A stretch of 32,939 nt of DNA, taken from Verrucomicrobiales bacterium. GTDB lineage: Bacteria > Verrucomicrobiota > Verrucomicrobiia > Verrucomicrobiales > DEV007. Under the pieces are notes generated by a model. The model saw nothing but the letters and a program-made list of their open reading frames with translations. It ran no database searches and was not told the DNA's origin. Positions within the stretch are counted from its first letter, which is position 1; every line of letters starts with the position of its first letter. The stretch lies in the NCBI GenBank assembly GCA_029210205.1, contig JARGOD010000054.1, positions 1 through 32,939 on the forward strand, in the 5' to 3' direction. The translations under genes and the position numbers were made by a program. Positions 24,070 to 32,634 of the stretch are shown here, in pieces.

Positions 24070-25629
24070 TTATTGTTCACTGACAGGCTCCGGCTCAGGG
24101 GCATTCGCCGGATCGGTCACCTGCGGCCAATCGTCAGTCCTGAAAGGAATCACAGGGAGACCCTCGCGGCTCATGAGATTGGCGATGGGATTGTCGGACC
24201 ATGCGTAGCGCACCGCGACGGGAGCTTCGACGGCTTCGCTCGTGACGACGACTTTGTCTCTCCCTTGAAGGATTCCGGTTCCCCAATGCCAGACCTTATC
24301 CTCTCCGGCGACGGCAAATCCAACGGCGGTTTTTGTGTCAAAGGTGTAGAGGGTGCTTCCGACGTTGTCGAATGTGAGAACGGCTTTGTTGCCCTGCACG
24401 TCCATCGCACTGAAACTCGGACTGAGGTAGGGGATTGCCTTGCCGTAATTCTCGGCAAGAGCAATGCGGGCAAGGCGCTTGCCGACATTCTGCTTGTCGC
24501 GCGGATGAATGTCGCGACCTTCGCCTATGTCGTAGATGACGGCTTGCCCTGTGTTTGGGAGCTCTAGCGTGTTCGTCTGCGCCTCGCGAAGCTCAGCCCA
24601 CTCGCTATCTCCCGGCTCGGGACTCTCATCACGGAAATCTGCGAGTTGGACCCAATAGAATGGAAAGTCGCCCTGAGCCCATGCTTTGCGCCATTCGGTG
24701 ATCATGAGGCCGAAAAGGTCATCGTATCGATAGGCGCTACCTGCGTTGCTTTCGCCCTGATACCAGATTGCGCCGCGAATGCCATAGCCAATGATAGGAT
24801 TGAGGACACCGTTCCAGAGGTTGCCGGGACGATGCTGACCAGTAAGGGGATTGCGAGGATAGCGCGGCGCTTGCTTTCCGGCTTCTTTCGCCGCATCGGC
24901 CTTTACTTTCCAGTCGGCCAACGCTTTGTCCCAGTCAAATGTGGCTTCAGTCTCCTCCCACTGAGCTATGTAATCGGCATAGTCCGGATCGGCTTCGAGG
25001 ATCGCCCGGTCGACCCAGGCTTCCGCAGCAGAGCCTCCCCACGCATTATCGATCAGGCCAATTGGAACACCCAGCGTTTGATGAAGTTGGCGCCCGTAGA
25101 AATATCCCACTGCTGAGAAATCTGATATTGTATCCGGGGTGCAAATTTCCCACTGACCGACAAAGTCGTTCTGGAGTTCCTGTGTGCCGACCTGTGGCAC
25201 GGAAATGAGTCGGATGTTAGGGTAGTTGGCCGTGGGGATCTCAAGGTCAGGGTCAAACGATTGAGCGACCGACCACTGCATGTTTGATTGACCAGAGCAG
25301 ACCCAGACCTCGCCCATGACGATATTCGAAAGAATCAACGTTTCCGATCCGGTCGTGATCTTCAGTTGTAATGCGTGATTGGACCCGGGGAGGGCAGGGA
25401 GCTTGAGCTTCCAGTAGCCCTCAGCATCTGCTTTTGTTTCAACGTCTTGCCCGGCAAAAGTTACGATGACTTTAGCGTCGGGCTCGGCCCATCCCCACAT
25501 CGGATTTTCCATGTCCCGCTGCAGGACCATGTGATGACCAAAGATAGACGGAAGTTTCAGCCCTGCCTCGGTGAGAGTGGCAGTGAACGACAAGACGGTG
25601 ACCAGAGAAAGAATGACAAGGCGATTCAT
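24070..25629 (-). CDS. Secreted sialate O-acetylesterase-family carbohydrate esterase
   Basis: A 519-residue exported SGNH-type esterase. The signal peptide covers about residues 1-22 (LTEA). A small beta-sandwich (LKLPSIFGHHMVLQRD, GWAEPDAKVIVTF) precedes the catalytic domain. The nucleophile motif is GQSNMQW with S115, followed by IGLIDNAWGGSAAEAWV, IRGAIWYQGESNAG, WVQLADF and the catalytic histidine in DIHPRDK (H375). A C-terminal beta domain ends in a proline/glutamate-rich tail. Family enzymes remove O-acetyl groups from sialic acids or, in environmental bacteria, from acetylated plant and algal polysaccharides; the substrate cannot be fixed here. It lies 136 bp downstream of the dehydrogenase gene, with a hairpin between, and 49 bp upstream of the Nramp-like gene. 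No Shine-Dalgarno sequence is present. Confidence 0.92.
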   Translation of the reverse strand: MNRLVILSLVTVLSFTATLTEAGLKLPSIFGHHMVLQRDMENPMWGWAEPDAKVIVTFAGQDVETKADAEGYWKLKLPALPGSNHALQLKITTGSETLILSNIVMGEVWVCSGQSNMQWSVAQSFDPDLEIPTANYPNIRLISVPQVGTQELQNDFVGQWEICTPDTISDFSAVGYFYGRQLHQTLGVPIGLIDNAWGGSAAEAWVDRAILEADPDYADYIAQWEETEATFDWDKALADWKVKADAAKEAGKQAPRYPRNPLTGQHRPGNLWNGVLNPIIGYGIRGAIWYQGESNAGSAYRYDDLFGLMITEWRKAWAQGDFPFYWVQLADFRDESPEPGDSEWAELREAQTNTLELPNTGQAVIYDIGEGRDIHPRDKQNVGKRLARIALAENYGKAIPYLSPSFSAMDVQGNKAVLTFDNVGSTLYTFDTKTAVGFAVAGEDKVWHWGTGILQGRDKVVVTSEAVEAPVAVRYAWSDNPIANLMSREGLPVIPFRTDDWPQVTDPANAPEPEPVSEQ

Positions 25630-25744
25630 AGGGAGTGGGTTTTAGTGAATTGTGAGCAGGTAGGCAATAGGGAATAAGGCCGTTTTTGCGGAGTCTCTGG
25701 GTTCGAGCAGGAACTCGGTCCCTCTAAAAAGGCGCGTAATTGAA

Positions 25745-25764
25745 GGACACGGTCCTCCGTGCCC
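25745..25764 (-). terminator. Hairpin one base after the dehydrogenase stop codon
   Basis: In the mRNA sense GGGCACGG, loop AGGA and CCGUGUCC form an 8-bp stem with one G-U pair, directly after the TAG of the dehydrogenase gene. No immediate U-run follows; UUUUU appears about 14 bases later. It may be a weak terminator or 3'-end protector, splitting the directon between the dehydrogenase and the esterase. Confidence 0.45.
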
Positions 25765-25765
25765 G

Positions 25766-26791
25766 CTAATCGTCCTGACTGATGACGGCCTTTCGCAGGT
25801 TCTTGTCGGCGATCGTTGTGGCAAACAGTTCAGTCGCGTTGCCCAGGTTCATGCGGTGAGTGATCCAGGGAGCGGTGTCGATGGCGCCGGTTTCAATCGC
25901 CCGGATCACCTCGCTGAATTCCGGGGAGGTCGCATTGCGGCTCGAAAGGAGCGTGATCTCGCGACGGTGAAAATTTGGATCATGGAACGCGACGTCTCCC
26001 TGAAAAAGTCCAACGAAAACAATGCGACCGCCGTTGGCAATAAGTTCGAACGTGGTGTGCATCGAGGCAGCGTTTCCGGTGGCATCAAAGATGATGTCGG
26101 GAAGATTTCCGCCGGTGGCTTCGAGAAGGGCAGAGGTGATGGGTTCTCCCGGAGAGATTTGAATGGTCCGCTCGACCCCGAAAGCTTCGCGACAGAAAGC
26201 GAGGCGACTTTCATCGAGATCGGCGACGATCAGGTTTCGAGTCTTGAGGCGGAGGAATGAAAGAACGCTCAGCCCGATCGGTCCCGCTCCAAGGATCAAG
26301 GCGGTGTCTTCGATGTCGCAGCGCGAACGGTTGACGGCGTGATGTCCAATTCCTAACATTTCTACCAGAGCGAGTTGGTCAGGGGACTTCAGAGATGAGG
26401 GGTGAAGCTTGCGACTGGGAACGTTTATCTCGGGACGCATTCCGCCATCACAGTGGACCCCGAGAACCTGGAGAGATTCGCAGCAGTTTGTCATCCCGCG
26501 TTTCGATGCGGGTGAGGTTGGATCATTGAGATAAGGCTCGACCGCAACGAGCTGTCCCGGTCTTAAATCGGAGTCTCCGTTGATCGAGACAACTTCTGCG
26601 GCGAGTTCGTGACCGAGGATACGCGGATACTCGAAGAAGGGCTGGCGTCCGTGAAAGGCGTGAATATCAGTGCCGCAAACGCCGATACAGCGGATGCGTA
26701 TTCGAGCCTCGCCTCGTTGCGGGTCGGTAAGATCTTCGGAGACCGATGCAAATCGGCCGGGTTCTTCGAGACGGATCGCGGTTTGTTTCAA
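25766..26791 (-). CDS. Zinc-type medium-chain alcohol/polyol dehydrogenase
   Basis: A 341-residue NAD(P)-dependent medium-chain dehydrogenase. Catalytic zinc residues are visible in CIGVCGTDIHAFHG (C39) and RILGHE (H61, E62). The Rossmann fold follows in ALILGAGPIGLSVLSFLRL and LIVADLDESRLAF. It resembles sorbitol, threonine and RspB-type sugar-acid dehydrogenases. The lobe that normally holds four structural zinc cysteines keeps the NCCESLQVLGVH part but has Asp/Ser residues where the first three cysteines should be. No ATG lies near the N-terminus. I chose TTG at 26789-26791, which gives the typical opening MKQTAIRLEEPGRF. Another TTG at 26827 would add twelve residues. Tandem ACGTTCA copies lie just upstream near 26815-26828. 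It follows the fumarase gene by 75 bp on the same strand. Confidence 0.88.
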   Translation of the reverse strand: MKQTAIRLEEPGRFASVSEDLTDPQRGEARIRIRCIGVCGTDIHAFHGRQPFFEYPRILGHELAAEVVSINGDSDLRPGQLVAVEPYLNDPTSPASKRGMTNCCESLQVLGVHCDGGMRPEINVPSRKLHPSSLKSPDQLALVEMLGIGHHAVNRSRCDIEDTALILGAGPIGLSVLSFLRLKTRNLIVADLDESRLAFCREAFGVERTIQISPGEPITSALLEATGGNLPDIIFDATGNAASMHTTFELIANGGRIVFVGLFQGDVAFHDPNFHRREITLLSSRNATSPEFSEVIRAIETGAIDTAPWITHRMNLGNATELFATTIADKNLRKAVISQDD

Positions 26792-26866
26792 AGCTGGGAG
26801 TGGAAGGGAAAAACGTTCAACGTTCAAAGTTGAGCGATGGAGGTTGAAAATTTGTGTCTTGGCGCG

Positions 26867-28492
26867 TCAGCTCACGGGACAGGAGCTCAGATCACGGAAA
26901 AAGTCGTGACCTTTGTCATCAACAAGAATGAAGGCGGGGAATTTTTCGACTTCAATTTTCCAAACCGCTTCCATACCGAGATCCTCGAAATCTTCGACTT
27001 CGACTTTCTTGATGTGATTCTGAGCAAGGATTGCGGCTGGTCCTCCGATCGAACCGAGATAGAAGCCTCCGTGTTTTTTACAGGAGTCGGTGACTTGTTG
27101 GCTCCGGTTTCCTTTCGCAATCATGACCATGGAGGCTCCATGGGATTGAAAAAGTTCTACGTAGGGGTCCATGCGTCCTGCCGTGGTAGGGCCAAACGAT
27201 CCGCTTGCGAGGCCTTCAGGCTTCTTCGCCGGGCCGGCGTAGTAAATGGGATACTGTTTGAAGTAGTCCGGAAGATTTTCGCCGTTCTCCATCATTTCCC
27301 GAAGCCTTGCGTGAGCGATGTCACGGGCGACGATGATGGTGCCAGTGAGTTCCAGCGCAGTCGTGACAGGATACTTGGAAAGCGTTTTGAGCGTCTCTTC
27401 CATTCCGGCGTTTAGGTCGACGGGAACACCGTGGAATTGGTGATCCTTCCATTTGTCGGGAATGTATTGGCCGGGATTCGTTTCGAGTTGTTCAAGGAAC
27501 AATCCGTCCTTCGTGATTTTCGCTTTTGCCTGTCGGTCGGCAGAGCAACTTACGCCGAGCCCAACGGGACAACTCGCGCCATGCCTTGGGAGCCTGATCA
27601 CGCGGACATCAAGAGCAAAATACTTTCCGCCGAACTGGGCGCCAATACCAACTTCACGGGCATGCTTGAGGAGACGCTCCTCCATTTCAATATCGCGAAA
27701 TGCTTGTGCTTTCTCTCCGCCCTCCGTAGGCAATTCGTCATAGTATCGGGTTGAGGCGAGTTTAACGGTCTTAAGCGTGGCTTCGGCACTGGTGCCGCCA
27801 ACGACGAAGGCCATGTGGTACGGAGGACAGGCTGAGGTTCCGAGTGTCGCCATCTTTCCAACAGCCCAGTCGACAAAAGTCTTTTCATTCAAGAGCGCTT
27901 TCGTCTCCTGGTAGAGAAACGTTTTGTTAGCCGAGCCTCCCCCCTTGGTGATAAAAAGAAATTCGTAAGCGTCTCCGTCAGTCGCGTAGATTTCGATCTG
28001 GGCGGGAAGGTTCGTCTTTGTATTCTTTTCGTCGAAGAGTGTGAGTGGAGTCATCTGCGAGTAGCGCAGATTCTCTTCTTGATAGGTTTTCCAAATGCCT
28101 GCGGCGACCGACTCTTCATCGTTACCACCTGTCCAGACCTGCTGTCCCTTTTTACCCATGACAATGGCCGTTCCCGTGTCCTGGCACATTGGAAGAATGC
28201 CGCGAGCCGCAATCTCCGCGTTCCGGAGGAGGGTCAGGGCGACCATGCGGTCATTATCGGTCGATTCTTCGTCGTCAAGAATGGCCGCTACCTGCTTGAG
28301 ATGGCTGGAGCGGAGCATAAATGAGATATCCTTCACCGCCTCGTTCGCGAGCCTGGTGATGGCTTCGGGAGAAACCTTGAGAATTTCTTTGCCCTCGAAC
28401 TCTGACACTTCGATCCCTTCCCTCGAGATGAGGCGATATTCGGTCTTGTCAGGGCCGAGAGGAAAGGGCTTGTGATAAGAAAAATCGGTCAT
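26867..28492 (-). CDS. Class I (iron-sulfur) fumarate hydratase
   Basis: A 541-residue cytoplasmic enzyme interconverting fumarate and L-malate in the TCA cycle, of the oxygen-sensitive dimeric 4Fe-4S class (FumA/FumB type) rather than heat-stable FumC. Cluster cysteines are C103 in MCQDTGTA, C222 in GTSACPPYH and C316 in GVSCSADR. The N-terminal half contains [11 protein letters not shown]. The C-terminal domain carries [40 protein letters not shown] and [13 protein letters not shown] chose the ATG at 28490-28492; a TTG 12 bp upstream also lies in frame. Length is normal for the two-domain single-chain form. It lies 81 bp downstream of the DUF3500 gene and 75 bp upstream of the dehydrogenase gene. 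No Shine-Dalgarno sequence is present. Confidence 0.96.
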   Translation of the reverse strand: MTDFSYHKPFPLGPDKTEYRLISREGIEVSEFEGKEILKVSPEAITRLANEAVKDISFMLRSSHLKQVAAILDDEESTDNDRMVALTLLRNAEIAARGILPMCQDTGTAIVMGKKGQQVWTGGNDEESVAAGIWKTYQEENLRYSQMTPLTLFDEKNTKTNLPAQIEIYATDGDAYEFLFITKGGGSANKTFLYQETKALLNEKTFVDWAVGKMATLGTSACPPYHMAFVVGGTSAEATLKTVKLASTRYYDELPTEGGEKAQAFRDIEMEERLLKHAREVGIGAQFGGKYFALDVRVIRLPRHGASCPVGLGVSCSADRQAKAKITKDGLFLEQLETNPGQYIPDKWKDHQFHGVPVDLNAGMEETLKTLSKYPVTTALELTGTIIVARDIAHARLREMMENGENLPDYFKQYPIYYAGPAKKPEGLASGSFGPTTAGRMDPYVELFQSHGASMVMIAKGNRSQQVTDSCKKHGGFYLGSIGGPAAILAQNHIKKVEVEDFEDLGMEAVWKIEVEKFPAFILVDDKGHDFFRDLSSCPVS

Positions 28493-28573
28493 GGAAACAA
28501 ACAATACAGAAGTATCGAGAGAGTCCCATTGGGATGTCTGAAAAGCAAATTCCTATGACGCCGCATCAATCGC

Positions 28574-29542
28574 TCAGGCGCGTGCCGCGCGTGGCGTCTC
28601 TGGATCTGAAATGTGAACCCATGTGTGAACATGTGGGGCACCGCGAAAATACCAGACCATGTGTGGGCCCTCGAGCCGCCAGTTATCCCAGACCCCGTCG
28701 TCGCCGATGTCATTCTCGCGATAGAAAGATAGATGGAGGTCATCGATGTTCCCCTTTTCAATAAGCGCTAGAGACTCCTTCCTGTCTTCTTTGCGAAAGG
28801 GAAGAAGGAGTTCGTCGAGAACCTTGCGAACCTCGTCTTTCTGATCGGAAGTCATGTCACTGAAAGACAGCCCGGGGAGATCCCCAGCGACTCGCTTTAG
28901 TCTAACCGTCGATGCTTCATCGACCGGTTCATGGTCCAGGAGAGCCACATCGCGCTGCCTTCCATCCAACATCTCAAAAACACTATTCGCCCGTTTTGCC
29001 TGATACCAATAAGCGTTCCCCGGATGATCTGGGCCTTCGTAGAAACCATCCGCGGCGTGACCATAGAAGATGGGGCCTCCAAAGGCTTTTCCCGCGACTG
29101 AATCTCCATCGATGCGACGGGTGCAGTGACGGCCGGTGAGAACAAACTGAAACTCTCCTGTGTTGGGCTCGCCGAAAAGTGCAATCGAGGAGTCTTCGAA
29201 TCCTTTCTCTCCACTGTCGTGAATGACCTGATTCAGGACTGTCTCTGCATATTCTTCACTATGAGCCTTGAGGAAAATCTCGCGCACCATCGCGTTTTGA
29301 TCAGCGTCCAGAAAGCTGCCGATTCTTGGCTTTGTGATATGCCAGTTGTTAGAGATTTTGGTTCGGAGAGGATCATTGAACGCAAAACTAATTTCTGAGC
29401 GCTGCGTCTCCGTCAGGGAATTAAACAGGCTCTTCACCACTGTCTCCGAAGCCGGCTCGGAAGCGTTGGCGAGGCTTGATGAAGAAAGAACAATGGCCGG
29501 AGCCGCGAGGGTGGAGCGAGTTAGAAAGCTTCGGCGATTCAT
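28574..29542 (-). CDS. Tat-exported DUF3500 protein
   Basis: A 322-residue protein of the uncharacterised DUF3500 family. It begins MNRRSFLTRSTLAAPAIVLS, a twin-arginine signal (RRSFL) with a hydrophobic stretch and a likely cleavage after LANA, so it is probably exported folded, often a sign of a bound cofactor or metal. Conserved-looking blocks are FNDPLRTKISNNWHI, LTGRHCTRRIDGD, GGPIFYGHAADGFYEGPDHPGN and, near the end, GPHMVWYFRGAP followed by HVHTWVH (304-310), which packs three histidines into seven residues. No established reaction is known to me. The gene starts 17 bp after the stop of a secreted cytochrome c gene, so the pair is co-transcribed. A periplasmic redox or metal-dependent role is my inference. 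Fumarase follows after 81 bp. Confidence 0.85.
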   Translation of the reverse strand: MNRRSFLTRSTLAAPAIVLSSSSLANASEPASETVVKSLFNSLTETQRSEISFAFNDPLRTKISNNWHITKPRIGSFLDADQNAMVREIFLKAHSEEYAETVLNQVIHDSGEKGFEDSSIALFGEPNTGEFQFVLTGRHCTRRIDGDSVAGKAFGGPIFYGHAADGFYEGPDHPGNAYWYQAKRANSVFEMLDGRQRDVALLDHEPVDEASTVRLKRVAGDLPGLSFSDMTSDQKDEVRKVLDELLLPFRKEDRKESLALIEKGNIDDLHLSFYRENDIGDDGVWDNWRLEGPHMVWYFRGAPHVHTWVHISDPETPRAARA

Positions 29543-29559
29543 GTGACTTTTGGCAGGAG

Positions 29560-29991
29560 TTAATCCGGAAGGCTTTCCAGAAAGGTGGTTAGATGAATGA
29601 GATCGGAAAGGGTGAGCATGTCGTTGAACCCGGGCATTGGAGAATTTTCCGCTTCGAAGTTTGCCCCCAGGCTCATCATGATTTTACGGTATTCCTCGGA
29701 AACGGTGTGATTAGGACTCATGATCGAACGAGCGAACTGGTCACGGGTCCAGTTGGCGTGGTCTTGCCCACCCAGATCGATTGTGAGATTCTCGTCCAAG
29801 TCTGAAGCGGGCGCCTTTATCCCATCGGCGATATGACACTGATAGCATCCCTTTCCGACAAACAGTGTCTTCCCTGCGGTAATACTTCCTTCCGGAATGA
29901 TGGTATTCTTCTCGTGGGAGGGTTCAGCAAGGAGGGCGCTTGCGATCAGCAAAGACAAAACAGCGAAGACTGCAGGAAGACGAACGGACAT
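29560..29991 (-). CDS. Secreted monoheme cytochrome c
   Basis: A 143-residue exported c-type cytochrome. Residues 1-22 form a signal peptide. The heme motif is CYQCH (C49, C52, H53), preceded by GKTLFVGKG, the usual lead-in of class I cytochromes c. A candidate distal methionine ligand lies in SPMPGFNDML (M119), followed by the C-terminal helix LTLSDLIHLTTFLESL. The size and the MPGF block fit periplasmic cytochromes that accept electrons from dehydrogenases. It is the first gene of the minus-strand group and sits 17 bp before the DUF3500 gene, its likely partner. The 247-bp region upstream is divergent with the molybdopterin oxidoreductase gene. The ATG at 29989-29991 has no Shine-Dalgarno sequence. 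Confidence 0.92.
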   Translation of the reverse strand: MSVRLPAVFAVLSLLIASALLAEPSHEKNTIIPEGSITAGKTLFVGKGCYQCHIADGIKAPASDLDENLTIDLGGQDHANWTRDQFARSIMSPNHTVSEEYRKIMMSLGANFEAENSPMPGFNDMLTLSDLIHLTTFLESLPD

Positions 29992-30091
29992 AGCCTATTG
30001 TAGTCGAATTTGCCCGTCATTGTAAACGCTTCCCTTTGCGGCAACGTCGAAAATTCGTTCATCAGATGGAGCGATCCGTCCCGTCCGGAGC

Positions 30092-30114
30092 TTGAATGAA
30101 TGTCATTCTTAAGA
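30092..30114. promoter_or_regulatory. Dyad in the cytochrome/YdeP divergent region
   Basis: GAATGA (30095-30100) and TCATTC (30104-30109) are perfect arms around ATG. Flanking CTT and AAG extend the symmetry with a two-base bulge. It sits about 100 bp from the cytochrome start and 125 bp from the YdeP-type start, a plausible operator for either. No other copy was found. The rest of this 247-bp region shows no gene or confident promoter. Confidence 0.3.
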
Positions 30115-30238
30115 GGATGGGATTGGTACGATGAGGAAGGTGAGTCAAGAGGTGGGCTCAAGACGTAAGAATCTGTAAAAAATAAGCGGGATCTTTCTGG
30201 AAATCGCATCGACCATACGCGCCCTCCATTTTTTCATC

Positions 30239-32563
30239 ATGAGTAAGTCTCCTTCGGACTCCGAGCCAGTTTCAGTCCAACCACCCGCTACACTCACCGG
30301 GATCAAGGTGAAGAAACCGAAGACTTATGCTGCCGGCGTGGAAGCGGTCGCCTCTTCCTTGAAGCATGTCTTCAGTCTAGCGGGAGTGAAGCGTGGTGCC
30401 GAGGGAATGGTGAAACTGAATCAAACTGATGGCTTCGATTGCCCGTCCTGTGCTTGGCCGGACCCGGATGATCATCGCGCACCAACTGAGTTCTGCGAAA
30501 ACGGAGCAAAAGCTATGGCGTCGGAAACGACGAAACGCCGCGTCGATCCCGCCTTCTTTAAGAAATACAGTGTTTCCGAAATTTCCCGACAATCGGACTA
30601 TTGGATGGAGCAGCAGGGTCGTCTCACTGATCCGATGATTCTGGCTGAGGGTGCTTCGCACTATGAACCGATCGGCTGGGATGAGGCATTCACACTGATC
30701 GCGAAAGAGTTGAACGCCCTCCCAAGCCCAGATGAGGCGATCTTTTACACTTCAGGAAGGACCGTGAATGAAAGTGCGTTTCTTTACGGTCTCTTCGTGA
30801 GGATGTATGGGACGAACAATCTTCCGGATTGTTCCAATATGTGCCACGAGTCGAGTGGAGCGGCGATGGGAGCTTCGATCGGAATCGGGAAGGGGACCGT
30901 CTCGTTGAAAGATATCGAAGAGGCGGATTGCGTTCTTGTCGTCGGTCAAAATCCCGGGACTAATCATCCTCGGATGCTCTCTGCTCTTCAGGAGACTGTC
31001 CGAAACGGCGGGGAGATCATCGCAGTGAATCCGATGAAGGAAGCAGGTCTCATCGGTTTTGCGCACCCTCAGGAGATTGCAGGAATGATGGGGGCATCGA
31101 CACCGCTGGCCTCTAATTTTTTGAGGGTTAAGATCAATGGGGATCAGGCCCTTTTTCAAGGCCTCATGAAATCTCTTTTTGACCTTGAACATGAGCGCCC
31201 CGGTGAGGTGATAGATCACAACTTTGTTGAAAAATTCACAACAGGTTTCGAGTTCCTTGCGCACGAGATCCAATCCGTTGAGTGGAAAGAAATCGAGAGG
31301 CGATCGGGTCTTGAGGAAGATTCGATTCGGGAAGTGGCCCAGCAGTTGATCCGACGGGATAAGAAAGTCATCACTTGTTGGGCAATGGGATTGACGCAGC
31401 ATCGAAACGCTGTCTCCACGATCCGCGATGTGATGAACTTGCATCTCATGCTGGGCGCGATTGGAAAGCCCGGAGCCGGGCTTTGTCCGGTGCGGGGGCA
31501 CAGCAATGTTCAGGGTGACCGGACTATGGGAATTTTCGAGAAAATGCCAGAGGAGTTTCATGACTCGATCGATCGCGTCTTCAGTTTTGAATCTCCACGA
31601 GATGTCGGCTACGACGTCGTGAACTCGATTCTCGCGATGCACGCTGAGAGGGCTTCCGTTTTTTTTGCGATGGGGGGCAACTTTCTCCAGGCAACGCCGG
31701 ATACTGAGTACACCGCAGAGGCACTTAGGAAATGCTCGCTAACGGTTCAAGTGTCAACAAAGCTAAATCGCAGTCATGTTGTGACGGGAAGGACGGCCTT
31801 GATTCTTCCGTGCCTCGGTCGAAGCGAGTTGGATCTCAATGCGAAAGGTGAGCCACAATTTTCCACAGTGGAAAATTCAATGGGTGTTGTTCACCAGAGC
31901 AAGGGCACCTTGGCGCCGGCATCTCCGAACCTGCGTAGCGAAATGGCGATCGTGGCTCAGCTTGCGGCGACGACGCTGGGCAGTAAAGCCACAATCGATT
32001 TTGAGGCCCTGGTTGGCAACTATGACGAGGTACGTGGGTTGATTGAAAAGACAATCCCTGAGTTTGGACGCTTCAATGAACGAGTGCGCGAGCCCGGCGG
32101 ATTCTACCTCCAGAACGATGCAAAAGAGCGCATCTTTAAGACAGCGTCAGGGAAAGCGGAATTTTCTGCGGAGAAGTTGAGCTCTGCGGATCTGGAGGAA
32201 GGGGAGTTAATGCTCATGACGCTCCGGAGTCACGATCAGTTCAACACGACCGTCTACGGCCTCAACGATCGATATCGCGGGATAAGTAATGAGAGAAGAA
32301 TTCTCTTTATGAATCCCGACGACATGAAGGACCGAGAGCTAAGCCCACTTGAACAGGTTTCGATTCGAAACGAAACCGCGGGAAGGGTTCGCGAAGTTTC
32401 GGGTTTTTTAGCGATCCCGTATGAGTTGCCGCGGAGTGCGGTTGCTGGTTACTTTCCGGAATTGAATCCGCTTGTTCCGATTGAGTCGACAGCAGAGATT
32501 TCCAACACGCCGACTTCGAAATCGATTCCTGTGATTGTGTTCACAGAAACTGAGCGATTGTGA
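30239..32563 (+). CDS. FdhF/YdeP-family molybdopterin oxidoreductase
   Basis: A 774-residue cytoplasmic enzyme of the formate dehydrogenase alpha/YdeP family, with no signal peptide. The N-terminal cysteine block DGFDCPSCAWPD and FCENGAKA (C68, C71, C86) is characteristic. The bis-molybdopterin-guanine-dinucleotide domain includes YEPIGWDEAFTLIA, YTSGRTVNESAFLYG, LPDCSNMCHESSG (C198, C202), VLVVGQNPGTNHPR, GGEIIAVNP, TCWAMGLTQHRNAVSTIRDV and PVRGHSNVQGDRTMG. The C-terminal molybdopterin dinucleotide-binding domain begins near ELMLMTLRSHDQFNTTVYGLNDRYRG. E. coli YdeP is linked to acid resistance; the reaction of most members is unknown. Length is normal. It stands alone on the plus strand, divergent from the cytochrome gene, with a hairpin 9 bp after its stop. 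The leader before the ATG is a T-run, with no Shine-Dalgarno sequence. Confidence 0.94.
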   Translation: MSKSPSDSEPVSVQPPATLTGIKVKKPKTYAAGVEAVASSLKHVFSLAGVKRGAEGMVKLNQTDGFDCPSCAWPDPDDHRAPTEFCENGAKAMASETTKRRVDPAFFKKYSVSEISRQSDYWMEQQGRLTDPMILAEGASHYEPIGWDEAFTLIAKELNALPSPDEAIFYTSGRTVNESAFLYGLFVRMYGTNNLPDCSNMCHESSGAAMGASIGIGKGTVSLKDIEEADCVLVVGQNPGTNHPRMLSALQETVRNGGEIIAVNPMKEAGLIGFAHPQEIAGMMGASTPLASNFLRVKINGDQALFQGLMKSLFDLEHERPGEVIDHNFVEKFTTGFEFLAHEIQSVEWKEIERRSGLEEDSIREVAQQLIRRDKKVITCWAMGLTQHRNAVSTIRDVMNLHLMLGAIGKPGAGLCPVRGHSNVQGDRTMGIFEKMPEEFHDSIDRVFSFESPRDVGYDVVNSILAMHAERASVFFAMGGNFLQATPDTEYTAEALRKCSLTVQVSTKLNRSHVVTGRTALILPCLGRSELDLNAKGEPQFSTVENSMGVVHQSKGTLAPASPNLRSEMAIVAQLAATTLGSKATIDFEALVGNYDEVRGLIEKTIPEFGRFNERVREPGGFYLQNDAKERIFKTASGKAEFSAEKLSSADLEEGELMLMTLRSHDQFNTTVYGLNDRYRGISNERRILFMNPDDMKDRELSPLEQVSIRNETAGRVREVSGFLAIPYELPRSAVAGYFPELNPLVPIESTAEISNTPTSKSIPVIVFTETERL

Positions 32564-32572
32564 AAATGAAAA

Positions 32573-32603
32573 AGCCCGCCTTGAGGGACACTCAAGACGG
32601 GCT
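32573..32603. terminator. Terminator between convergent YdeP-type and DUF2853 genes
   Basis: AGCCCG-C-CTTGAG (32573-32585) pairs with CTCAAG-A-CGGGCT (32591-32603) around the loop GGACA, a 13-position stem with one mismatch. On the minus strand TTTTTCATTTT follows, making a classic intrinsic terminator for the DUF2853 gene. It also lies 9 bp after the plus-strand stop and probably serves both directions. Confidence 0.85.
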
Positions 32604-32634
32604 GGATTAGAAACGAAAACAGGTTTCCGAAATT

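Noticed and set aside
30752..31642. A 296-codon minus-strand ORF inside the YdeP-type gene
   Set aside because: It is antisense to strongly conserved molybdopterin-enzyme sequence, and its translation is low in recognisable structure.
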